DNA from: Pinus tabuliformis
Taxonomy: Eukaryota > Streptophyta > Pinopsida > Pinales > Pinaceae
Length of the DNA: 64,000 nt
Direction: 5' to 3'
Assembly: GCA_031772625.1 (NCBI GenBank)
Contig: CM062813.1
Location: 767,684,720 to 767,748,719 of the forward strand
The notes beneath the pieces are model-generated. The model did no database searches. It saw only the letters and a program-made list of their open reading frames with translations, and was not told the DNA's origin. Positions 55,872 through 64,000 of the stretch are shown here, in pieces; the stretch's first letter is position 1, and every line of letters starts with the position of its first letter. A program made the position numbers and the translations under genes.

Positions 55872-57863
55872 ATGAACCCAACCATATCTTGTAATGCATT
55901 GGCTGGAATTACCACTCCTCAAACTATCAAGATAGAAGGGCATATCAAGAAGAAAAAGGTAATAGTGTTGATTGATTCGGGAAGTACCCATAATTTTATT
56001 CATTGTAAGATAGCTAAGGAATCGAATTGCTTCCTATATCCAGCACCAGAGTGTCAAGTGATGGTTGCAAGTGGAGGAAACATAAATTGCTCAGGAAAAT
56101 GCCATAATATCAAGCTATCCATGGGAGAATATGTATTGAATAGCCCAATGCTTTATCTTCCAATGGGTGGTGCTGATATTGTACTAGGAGTCCAATGGCT
56201 ACAATCCTTGGGTACAATAGATTTTAATTTTCAAGAACTATTCATGAAATTCTCTTCAGAAGGAAAGGAAGTTGAATTAAGGGGTATCGCAAGGAAATCA
56301 GGAAAGATAATTAGCTCTAACGGAATGACAAAGCTTTTAAAGAAACAACAACGAGGCATAATTGCACAATTATGTTCACTAGAGGTTCCCACATCGAAAT
56401 CATCCATTTCTCCAGATCTCTAAAAAGTCTTAGACAATCATTCCAAGGTATTTGAGACTCCTAAAGGCCTCCCACCTACTCATGATCATGATCATGCTAT
56501 CAATTTGATTCTAGGAAGTGTTCCTCCAAACATCAGGCCTTACAGATATCCCTATGTCCAAAAGAGTGAAATTGAACGTATGGTTGTAGAAATGCTAGAG
56601 GCTGGTATAATTCAACCTAGTCAAAGTTATTTCTCTGCTCTAGTAGTATTGGTTCACAAGAAAGATGGATCATGGCACATGTGTCCAGATTATAGGGAGG
56701 TCAACAAGCTCATTATTAAAGATAAATTTCCCATTCCCGTCATTAATGAATTATTGGATGAATTGCATGGATCAACTTACTTCACCAAGTTGGATCTTCG
56801 TTCAAGATATCATCAAATGAGAATGAAGACTAAAGACATTCCAAAAGCAACATTTAGAACTCATGAGGATCATTATGAATTTTTGGTCATGCCTTTTGGC
56901 CTTACTAATGCACCTTCTACGTTTCAAGGTTTGATGAATTCCATTTTCAAACCCTTCCTTAGAAAATTTGTGTTAGTATTTTTTGATGATATACTAATCT
57001 ACAACAAGTCTTGGAAGGATCATGTCCAACATGTTGACATGGTGCTCAAACTATTGAAGGAGAAATAATTATATGCAAAAATCTCCAAATGTTTCTTTGG
57101 AGTATAGGAGGTGGAATATATGGGTTATATTGTATCTCATGAAGGTGTTAAGGTAGACCCTAGCAAAATTAAAACCATTAAGGAATGGAAAATCCCCACA
57201 TCCATAAAGCATCTACGAGGATTTCTCTAGTTGATAGGGTATTATTGTAAGTTTGTTAAGAATTATGGGAGAATAGCAGCACCTCTAACAAAATTATTGA
57301 AGAAAGATGCATTCTCATGGACTCGAGAAGCAACGAAGGCCTTTGAACATCTTAAAGAGGCAATGCGCCAAGCACCTGTCTTAGCTAAACCGGACTTCAC
57401 AAAAACCTTTATTGTGGAATGTGATGCCTCGGGAAATGGAATTGGTGTGGTTTTAATGCAAGAAGAAAGACCCATTTCTTTCGAAAGTCGTCTAATCAAA
57501 GGAAAGTATTTACACAAAGCTATTTATGAGAAGGAAATGCTGGCAATACTACATGCACTTAAAAAATGGTGACCCTACCTAATCGGAATACACTTCAAGG
57601 TAAAAACAGATCATGATAGTCTTAAATACTTTTTAAACAAAGATTATCTTCAGAAGAGCAGCAAAAATGGGTCACAAAGATGTTGGGCTATGACTTTAAA
57701 ATCATCTACAAAAAAGGGAAGCAAAATGTTGTGGCAGATGCACTCTCAAGAAAATATGAGGATGTGGAAGCATTTCTTTGTGCCATTTCTATTATCCAAC
57801 CAGATTGGATAAACAAAGCAAGGGATGAATGGAAGAATGACGAGGAAGTGTGGGCACTCATTC
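55872..57863 (+). pseudogene. Protease, reverse transcriptase, RNase H of second gypsy element
   Basis: Protease with IDSGSTHNFI early in the frame; RT with a [10 protein letters not shown] motif and FFDD at 56979-56990 (Phe-Phe in place of the usual Tyr-x before the two Asp); RNase H with VECDAS and the VADALSR tail at ~57738. In-frame stops lie at 56421, 57066, 57105, 57228 and 57570 (plus 55866 between gag and protease), and the frame shifts between 57572 and 57680. Most stops fit one C-to-T change at a Gln or Arg codon. The pol frame runs into the copia insertion at 57868. Confidence 0.85.
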
Positions 57864-57868
57864 AAAAG
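57864..57868. repeat. Target site duplication AAAAG (left)
   Basis: AAAAG before the copia LTR at 57869, repeated at 63514-63518. Confidence 0.85.
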
Positions 57869-58106
57869 TGTTAAAATTGGAAAATAGGAACAAACTTCAT
57901 GTGGGTCATCTTATTCATGGCTGATAATATTTTTATTAGATTCCTCTCGTCGAGAGGTGTAGGATTGATATAAAGACCATCCGATTCCGATAAGGATTCA
58001 TGGAGATATGAATTTATTTTGATTATAGAATTATTATCAAGCCGACCTACAACTCATGTAGGCTCAGAAGCCCAACAATCACATCTATTCAAACACCAAC
58101 GTTGTG

Positions 58107-58114
58107 TATAAATA
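58107..58114 (+). promoter_or_regulatory. TATA box (copia 2 LTR)
   Basis: TATAAATA. The same place in the 3' LTR (near 62703) reads GTAAATAC, so the box is lost there. Confidence 0.55.
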
Positions 58115-58204
58115 TAGGAGGAATTTTCCTCATTTGGACTGACTCATCTCATCACATCTCCCTCTCTCTCTACTGCGTAGAAAAGGGTCTCTCCCTCACA
58201 CATG

Positions 58205-58580
58205 TGAAGCAGAAAGTTGCTGAAACTGAAGCTGCAATTGCAAAAGTAAAGTTTGACCTACGTGAACTAGAAGATATCCTCATCTAAACTATGTTGTAGG
58301 TTCATCTGAACCTCCTCTAAATGCCACAACTTTTGGTGGTGGAATCAAGTCAATCCGACGGACAATTTGCAAGATATCGACTGCCCTAGTTTGAAGCCAG
58401 AAGCTGCCAAAACTAAAGCTGCAACTGCAGAAGTAAAGTTTGACCTGCGTGGACTAGAATATCTCCTCATCTGAACTGCGCTATAGGTTCATCTGAACCT
58501 CCTCTAGAAGCCACACCTTTTGGTGGTGGAATCAAGCCGATCCGACGGTCGGTTTGTGAGATATCGTCTGCCCTAGTTTC
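58205..58580 (+). repeat. ~189-bp tandem duplication within LTR
   Basis: Two diverged units, starting GAAGCAGAAAGTTGC at 58205 and GAAGCCAGAAGCTGCC at 58394, each ending near CTGCCCTAGTTT. The pair is also present in the 3' LTR (~62825-63200), so the duplication predates insertion. Confidence 0.75.
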
Positions 58581-58895
58581 ATAATGAAGCCGCTAATGTT
58601 GATGTTGTTGATCTATGGTTTGCTACTGCTGATATAAATCAGATTTATTGTACTATTTCTCTCTGCTAAATTATTGAAGATAAAAGAAGATTTTATCAAA
58701 GGGTTTCCCCACACATCGTGGGGTTTGTCCCTGGCTAGCCGCCACATCTTGTGTCTCTTGTCTTGGCTTGTTTTCTGTCGATCGTTTAATGTTCTATCTG
58801 CACTTTACTTTATGTACATGTGATTGTTAATCTGTGGAATATAATAAGAAAAAGAAGTAAACTGTTATAAGCATATAACATACCATAACTTAACA

Positions 58896-58907
58896 TGGTA
58901 TCAGAAC
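58896..58907 (+). promoter_or_regulatory. PBS, initiator tRNA-Met-like (copia 2)
   Basis: TGGTATCAGAAC directly after the LTR; one mismatch to the canonical site. Confidence 0.85.
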
Positions 58908-58984
58908 TAAGGTGAAGACAAAGCCCGAGCAAGAGCAAGAGAAATCACCGAAGAGAAGATTGGCAAGGCTATCCTAAAAGAACG

Positions 58985-59881
58985 ATGGGGTCCTCAACAC
59001 TTTTTCTTGTCGAAGACAAGCTCCGTGAAAAAGTTGACTATCACGGATGGAAGATGTCTATCGATATAACCCTTGAGGATCAAGGAGTGTTGGATCATGT
59101 GAGAGGCAATATTGTTGAGCCTCCATCAAATGCACCTGCTGCTGCCAGGAACAAATGGAAGAACACAGAAATTAAAGCGAAGAAGATCATCCGGGACTCT
59201 ATCGACAAGCACTTGGTGGCCTACATATCTAAACTAGACACCTCCAAGGAAATCTACGATAGACTGGTGAGTTTATTTAAAGTTAATGATGCAAATCAAG
59301 TTTTGTTTCTTAGAAATAAGCTGAGGGAAATCAAGAAGGGTAAAGATGAGAGTATGCAAGCATACTTCTTAAGAATCACCGAGATCAAGAACAATCTCCT
59401 ATCTACTGGGGAGACTATTACTGACGGGGAAATGGCACTAATGACCCTTGGAGGATTACTATCTGAATGGTACATGTTCAGGACTACTCTTTTGAACTAT
59501 AATGTAATTCTTGGTTTCGAGGAATTAATGGCTAGATGCATTTAGGAAGAAACAAGGGTAGAAGAGCAAGAAATGCCCTTGACTAAAGGTCCTCCTATTG
59601 CTTTTTCTTCTCATGCTAAGAAAAGAAATAATTCTGAGTTTAAATCGAAAAGAAAGGTTGGACCTAAGGGTGGAAGAAAAGGACAATGTTACATTTGCAA
59701 TAAATCATGTCACTATGCAAGGGAATGCCCTGATAGAAAGGAATCTCACCGTGACGATGATCAAAATCTCTCTCATGGTAATCGAAGGGATGGAAAATTC
59801 AATAGCAAAGGTAAAAGGAATGTTGGAAATCAAGGAAGAGGAAAACCATTCAAGAAGGCTAGAAATTCTAGGATGTATTAA
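58985..59881 (+). pseudogene. Copia 2 Gag (one in-frame stop)
   Basis: The frame starts MGSSTLFLVEDKL and carries a copia Gag domain (W..NTEIKAKKIIRDSID, IYDRLVSLF, LREIKKG). A TAG at 59543-59545 replaces a codon (CAG-type change); the same frame then continues to 59881 with a CX2CX4HX4C zinc knuckle (CYICNKSCHYAREC) in which the usual Gly before His is Cys. A basic tail follows. Confidence 0.85.
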
Positions 59882-59907
59882 ATGCACCTGACCTTTGAAA
59901 GAACCTG

Positions 59908-60396
59908 GTGTCCATCTTGGCAATGGAAGACAAAGGTTTCAAGGTAACCTTTAGCGATGGAAAGGTACGTATATGGAAAAATAATGTTAAAGATGCCTTT
60001 ACTCTTGAGTTTCGTGTTGATTCATTATATCAGGTCGATGGAAGTCTCCTAGGTGTCATATCTTATGAAACGTCTCTTCAGTTCAATCTTTGGCATCAGA
60101 GGTTTGCCCACCTTCATTACAAAGCTCTACCCGATGTAAGATAGATGGTAACAGGGATGCCCGAATTCCAAGTAGAGAAAGAAGGTGTATGTCTGGGATG
60201 TGCCGAAGGAAAGCTCAAAAGGGGACCATTCCCCTCAAGTCAAAGCAAGACCTCTGATATATTACAGTTGGTTCACTCAGGCATATCTGAGGCTGGCATT
60301 AAGAGGGAGACTACTACACCACATACTCCTGAGCAGAATGGTGTGGCGAAAAGGAAGAACCGTATGATTGTGGAAGCTGTCTCTATGGGTAGATGA
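59908..60396 (+). pseudogene. Copia 2 pre-integrase region and integrase remnant
   Basis: Starts in the segment after the protease (SILAMEDKGFKVTFSDGK), has the pre-integrase LWHQRFAHLHY finger and CLGCAEGK, with a TAG at 60142. It then jumps directly to the HTPEQNGVAKRKNR motif around the third catalytic residue. The stretch holding the first two catalytic Asp is deleted, and the protease is absent between gag and here. Confidence 0.8.
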
Positions 60397-60419
60397 TGTA
60401 ACAATGCCTGACGTGAAGG

Positions 60420-60800
60420 TACCCATGGATCCTATTTATCCACCTGACCCTCCCTCTTCTATGAAGAGGCCTCCATGGATTAGGGGGATAACTGATGATG
60501 CTGAAGGACATGCTGCACCCTGAGGAACCTTCCGTGAAAGTAAGAAACCTAACAGGTATTAGGGATACCTGACCATCATGAGCACGATTATACAAAATGA
60601 GCCTTCATCATTCCCAGATGCCGTCAAGCATCAAGTATGGAAGGATGCTATGACGATTAAGGATAATGATGTTTGGGAAGTAGTTCCCAGACCCTAGGAC
60701 AAGAAAATTGTTACTTCAAAATGGCTTTACAAGATAAAGTTGCGGCAGATGGAAGTACGGAATAGTATAAGGCTTGTTTTGTTGCTCATGATTTTTGTTA
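60420..60800 (+). pseudogene. Copia 2 RT N-terminal remnant
   Basis: Recognisable pieces: a Pro-rich linker, FPDAVKHQVWKDAM, DNDVWEVVPRP then a TAG, SKWLYKIK. Multiple frame changes follow and the palm domain with YVDD is not present. Confidence 0.65.
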
Positions 60801-60867
60801 TTCGAATGTTGATTAAGCAGGTAGTGTAGAGGATCATTGGAGCACTTTTTAGTGCCGTTTCTCTTTG

Positions 60868-61260
60868 GATTCTGCTTTGATATAATGAATGAGTAGGAAG
60901 CAGAAGTCAGTTTCCATAAGCACCACTGAGACTGGATACATATCTATCAGTATGATCTCATTTGAAGCTGCCTGGTTGGGGAAGCTCTTCAGTGAGCTGT
61001 TTGAACACATACCACTATGATTATTTGTAACAAGCAGAGGTGGGATTCGATTATTGAGGACTCTCGTATTCGTCGATTTCTCCAGCAGATAGACATCATC
61101 TGGGATATGGTAAGTCGATGAGCAAGGAGGCTCCATCGCATTAAGATGATGTACAGGTCGATACACCTTGTCAAAGTCCCAAGGAAAGATCTAATCTATG
61201 ATTTTCCCAAACGACTTAGAGTCGTCAAGAAACCCTTGTACAAGGGTCTTGCATGTTGCA
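60868..61260 (+). pseudogene. Copia 2 RNase H remnant
   Basis: Fragments resembling the end of copia RNase H: SRKQKSVSISTTE, FEAAWLGKLFSELFE, and near 61190-61250 a tail like KRLRVVKKPLYKGLA. Stops and frame changes intervene. Confidence 0.5.
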
Positions 61261-61345
61261 TACATTGAGCTCTGGGAGCTCTGAGGGCTTGCGATTCTTA
61301 CTGGAGCAACATACGACCATAGGGTGACTCACCCTTCCCTGGTGG

Positions 61346-61640
61346 TGCGCACTGGAACAAGATGATTCACTCTCTTGTGGGACAAGATGATTCGCTCTCT
61401 TGTGGAACAAGATGATTCTCTCTCTTGTGTAGCAGGATGATTAGTTCTCCTGTGAGGCCTGGATTGATGTGTTCTCCATGGCAATTGTATCAGGATTAAT
61501 GTGTTCTCCTGTGAGACCTGGATTGATGTGTTCTCCATGGCGGCCTGGATTGATGTGTTCTCCATGGCAATTGTAGCAGGATTGATGTGCTCTCCTGTGA
61601 GGACAAGATTGATTAGTTATCCTGTCGAGGCATCCTACCC
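61346..61640 (+). repeat. Short degenerate tandem repeats in copia 2 tail
   Basis: Two kinds of ~25-bp unit: ACAAGATGATTCNCTCTCTTG type (61356-61440) and GGATTGATGTGTTCTCC type (to ~61640). Non-coding. Confidence 0.6.
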
Positions 61641-61790
61641 ATGTAGTCTGGGACTCATGGGAAGTACCTCTCATCTGATCAATGAGCAGGGAAATGAAGT
61701 TAGGGACCATAGTAGTACCGATGGACGCATCGTTGTATCTATCGTACTCCCTACGCTAGGATGACCTCCATTGATCTGGGATAAATGATG

Positions 61791-62241
61791 CTGGTCTGGG
61801 ACCAGTGGTAGGAGTTATACCATACTATGACGCTGACTTCATGTCGATTGAGCTTGGTCTGGGACTAGTGGTACATACTCTAGACTGACTTTGTGTCAGT
61901 GCAGTACTGGTCTGGGACCAGTGAGAGTGGTACATACTATGACGCTGACTTCGGGTCGGTTGAGACTGGTCTAGGACCAGTGGTACATTCTCTGAGACTG
62001 TGATATTGTTCTAGGACCAGTGGTAGGAGTGGTACCTACTATGAAGCTGACTTCGAGTCGGTTGAGACTGGTCTGGGACCAATGGTACGCACTTTGAGAC
62101 TGACTTTGATTCAGTGGAGGATGATACTGGTCTAGGACCAGTGGAGTTGTACCATACTATGACACTGACTTTGGGTTGGTTGAGACTGGTCTGGGACCAG
62201 TGGTACATACTCTGAGACTGAATTTGAGTCAGTATGATACA
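61791..62241 (+). repeat. Dimeric ~115-bp repeat with CTGGTC/GACCAG palindromes
   Basis: Eight occurrences of CTGGTCTGGGACCAG or a close variant at ~57-bp intervals. Two unit types alternate: one continues to a ...TATGACGCTGACTTCGGGTC phrase, the other to ...CTCTGAGACTGACTTTG. Four dimers in all. It lies between the pol remains and the 3' LTR. Confidence 0.8.
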
Positions 62242-62455
62242 TCCCTCGATCATTTCTTCTTCTTCATAATTTGGACAAAAGCAGAGCATAACAGAACAAT
62301 GCAAGAGCAGAGCAAGAACAGAGAAAATCAATACAGATCAGTACAGGGCAGAACAAGACAAAGCAGAATAAGAAGAATAGAGCAAAGCAGGGCAAGGGTC
62401 AGGTTGTATAGGGCAGTGCATCTGATGGATGAATAGTAGCAACCGATAGATAGTT

Positions 62456-62464
62456 GAGAGGGAG
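62456..62464 (+). promoter_or_regulatory. Polypurine tract (copia 2)
   Basis: GAGAGGGAG directly before the 3' LTR, identical to the copia 1 tract. 62242-62455 has no ORF of note. Confidence 0.8.
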
Positions 62465-63513
62465 TGTTAAAATTGGCAACTAGGGCCAAACTTCATGTGG
62501 GTCATCTTATTCATGGCTAATAATATTTTTATTAGATTCCTCTCATCGAGAGGTGTAGGATTGATATAAATATCATCCGATTCCAATAAGTATTCGTGGA
62601 TATATGAATTTATTTTGATTATGGAATTATTATCAAGCTGACCTACAACTCATGGAGGCTCAGAAGCCCAACAGCCACATCTATTCAAACACCAACGTTG
62701 TGTGTAAATACAGGATCACTTTTCCTCATTTGGACTCACTCATCTCATCACATCTCTCTCTCTACTGCGCAGAAAAGATTCTCTTCTCTACTGTGCAGAA
62801 AAGGGTCTCTCCCTCACACATGTGAAGCCGAAAGATGCTGAAATTGACGTTGCAACTGCAGAAGTAAAGATTGACCTGCGTCGACTAGAAGATCTCCTCA
62901 TCTGAACTGCATTGTAGGTTCATCTAAACCTCCTCTGAAAGCCGCAACTTTTGGTGGTGGAATCAAGTCAATCCGATGGACAGTTTGCAAGAAATTTACT
63001 GCCCTAGTTTGAAGCCAGAAGCTGCCGAAACTGAAGCTGGAACTGCAGAAGTAAAGTTTGACCTACATGGACTAGAAGATCTCCTCATCTGAACTGTGCT
63101 ATAGGTTCATCTAAACCTCCTCTGGAATCTGCAACTTTTGGTGGTGGAATCAAGCCGATCCGATGGTCGGTTTGTGAGATATCGTCTGCCCTAGTTTGAT
63201 AATGAAGCCGCTAATGCTGATGCTGCTGATCTAGGGTTTGCTATTGCTGATATAAATAAGATTTATTGTACTATTTCTCTCTACTGAGTTATTGAAGATA
63301 AAAGAATATTTGATCAAAGGGTTTCCCCACAGATTTTGGGGTTTGTCCCTAGCTAGCCACAACATCTTGTGTCTCTTGTCTTGGCTTGTTTTCTGTCGAT
63401 CGTTTAATGTTCTATCTGCACTTTACTTTATGTACATGTGATTGCTAATCTATGGAATATAATAAGAAAAAGAAGTAAACTGTTATAAGCATAGAACATA
63501 CCATAAATTAACA
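62465..63513 (+). repeat. Copia 2 3' LTR (1049 bp)
   Basis: Begins TGTTAAAATTGG and ends TTAACA. Diverged from the 5' LTR by substitutions and small indels, including an extra copy of a CTCTACTGCGCAGAAAAG-like segment near 62760-62805. Confidence 0.9.
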
Positions 63514-63518
63514 AAAAG
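63514..63518. repeat. Target site duplication AAAAG (right)
   Basis: Matches 57864-57868. Confidence 0.85.
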
Positions 63519-64000
63519 ATACAACAAGATCCCAGTACATCTTATACATTTAGCTGGAAAAATGATTCGTTGTGGTACAAGGATCGGTTATACCTATGTA
63601 AGAATTCCCAACTCAAACAAAATATTCTTAGGGAATTGCATGCCTCTCCCTTATGAGGGCACTCATGGTTTCTAAAAAGCTACAACAGGGTTAAGAAGGA
63701 TTTTTTTGGGATGGCCTTAAATTGGATATTCGAAAGTTTGTCATGGAATGTTTGGTTTTCCAACAAAATAAAGTTGAAACAATTAAGACCCCAGGACTAT
63801 TACAACCTTTATCCATTCCAAGCCAACATTGGGAGGAGGTTTCAATGGATTTTATCACAGGTTTACCCAAGTTCAAAGGAAAGAGTGTTATCATGGTGGT
63901 AGTTGATAGACTTACCAAGTATGCACACTTTTGTGCATTATCTCATCCATTTAAAGCGAGTATAGTTTCTACTACATTTATGGAAACCCAAAGATTATTG
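63519..64000 (+). pseudogene. Integrase of second gypsy element, 5' part (runs off window)
   Basis: Resumes in frame with ...WALIQK at 57868 and reads into the region before the gypsy integrase, then RELHASPL with a TGA where GGA/Gly is usual, and the core start MDFITGLPKFKGK and VVVDRLTKYAHF. One frame change near the T-run at ~63700 is likely. It ends at the window edge inside the catalytic core. Confidence 0.8.

Larger units (their letters stand above)
57869..58895 (+). repeat. Copia 2 5' LTR (1027 bp)
   Basis: Begins TGTTAAAATTGG and ends TTAACA directly before the PBS. It has TATAAATA at 58107-58114 and a ~189-bp tandem duplication (58205-58580). Confidence 0.9.
57869..63513 (+). mobile_element. 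Ty1/copia retrotransposon 2, deletion derivative, 5645 bp
   Basis: Paired LTRs (1027 and 1049 bp), AAAAG target duplication, Met-type PBS and polypurine tract. Gag is nearly whole; protease, the integrase core and the RT palm are deleted; ~1.1 kb of repeats lies between the pol remains and the 3' LTR. Its removal restores the reading frame of the host gypsy pol. Confidence 0.9.
53658..64000 (+). mobile_element. Chromovirus-like Ty3/gypsy element, interrupted, runs off window
   Basis: Short 5' LTR, Met-type PBS two bases later, gag, protease, RT, RNase H and integrase in gypsy order. It is split at 57868/63519 by a copia insertion. Six in-frame stops and at least one frameshift in pol make it defective. 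The 3' LTR lies beyond the window. Confidence 0.85.

Overview
The window looks like intergenic DNA from a large, repeat-rich plant nuclear genome. Nearly everything in it is LTR retrotransposon, and I see no host gene, tRNA, rRNA or CRISPR array. The PBS types (tRNA-Arg-like and initiator tRNA-Met), the Ty3/gypsy Tat-like pol and the Ty1/copia families are all plant-type. A gymnosperm would fit but cannot be shown from this sequence.

Positions 1-46143 (minus strand) hold a head-to-tail array of one very large Ty3/gypsy element with a ~14.05 kb period. Read in the sense direction, each period is an LTR of about 7.2 kb (8681-15943, 24890-32109 and 38883-46143, with partial copies at 1-1883 and 17000-18161), then a tRNA-Arg-like PBS four bases after the LTR end, then gag-protease-pol of about 6 kb. 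The LTR carries a 1256-codon ORF (intact at 9930-13700) of no family I recognise. It also has a block of TGACGTCA palindromes and hairpins, and two candidate TATA boxes. Pol has an extra archaeal/plant-type RNase H placed before the reverse transcriptase, while the ordinary gypsy RNase H has lost catalytic residues. The gag-pol and LTR-ORF copies in units 2 and 3 are broken mostly by one-base indels in homopolymer runs, and a 100-N assembly gap (16900-16999) interrupts the array. Part of the apparent decay is therefore probably assembly error.

Positions 46144-53657 are anonymous, apparently old sequence split by a defective Ty1/copia element (46914-52699). That element has 1173-bp LTRs, a TATAT target duplication, an initiator-Met PBS, most of gag and part of RNase H deleted, and frameshifts and stops in pol.

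Positions 53658 to the window end are a second Ty3/gypsy element (plus strand, chromovirus-like) with a 334-bp 5' LTR, an intact gag ORF and a pol with six in-frame stops plus a frameshift. A second defective copia element (57869-63513, target duplication AAAAG) is inserted in it just before the integrase. The integrase resumes at 63519 and runs off the window.

The main candidate for something new is the giant-LTR element: an unusually long LTR carrying a large coiled-coil ORF, combined with a pre-RT RNase H and a degenerate standard RNase H. Next most interesting are the bZIP-type palindrome cluster, the ATG-less 5' extension of gag, and the SNP pattern in the array that groups outer against inner LTRs.
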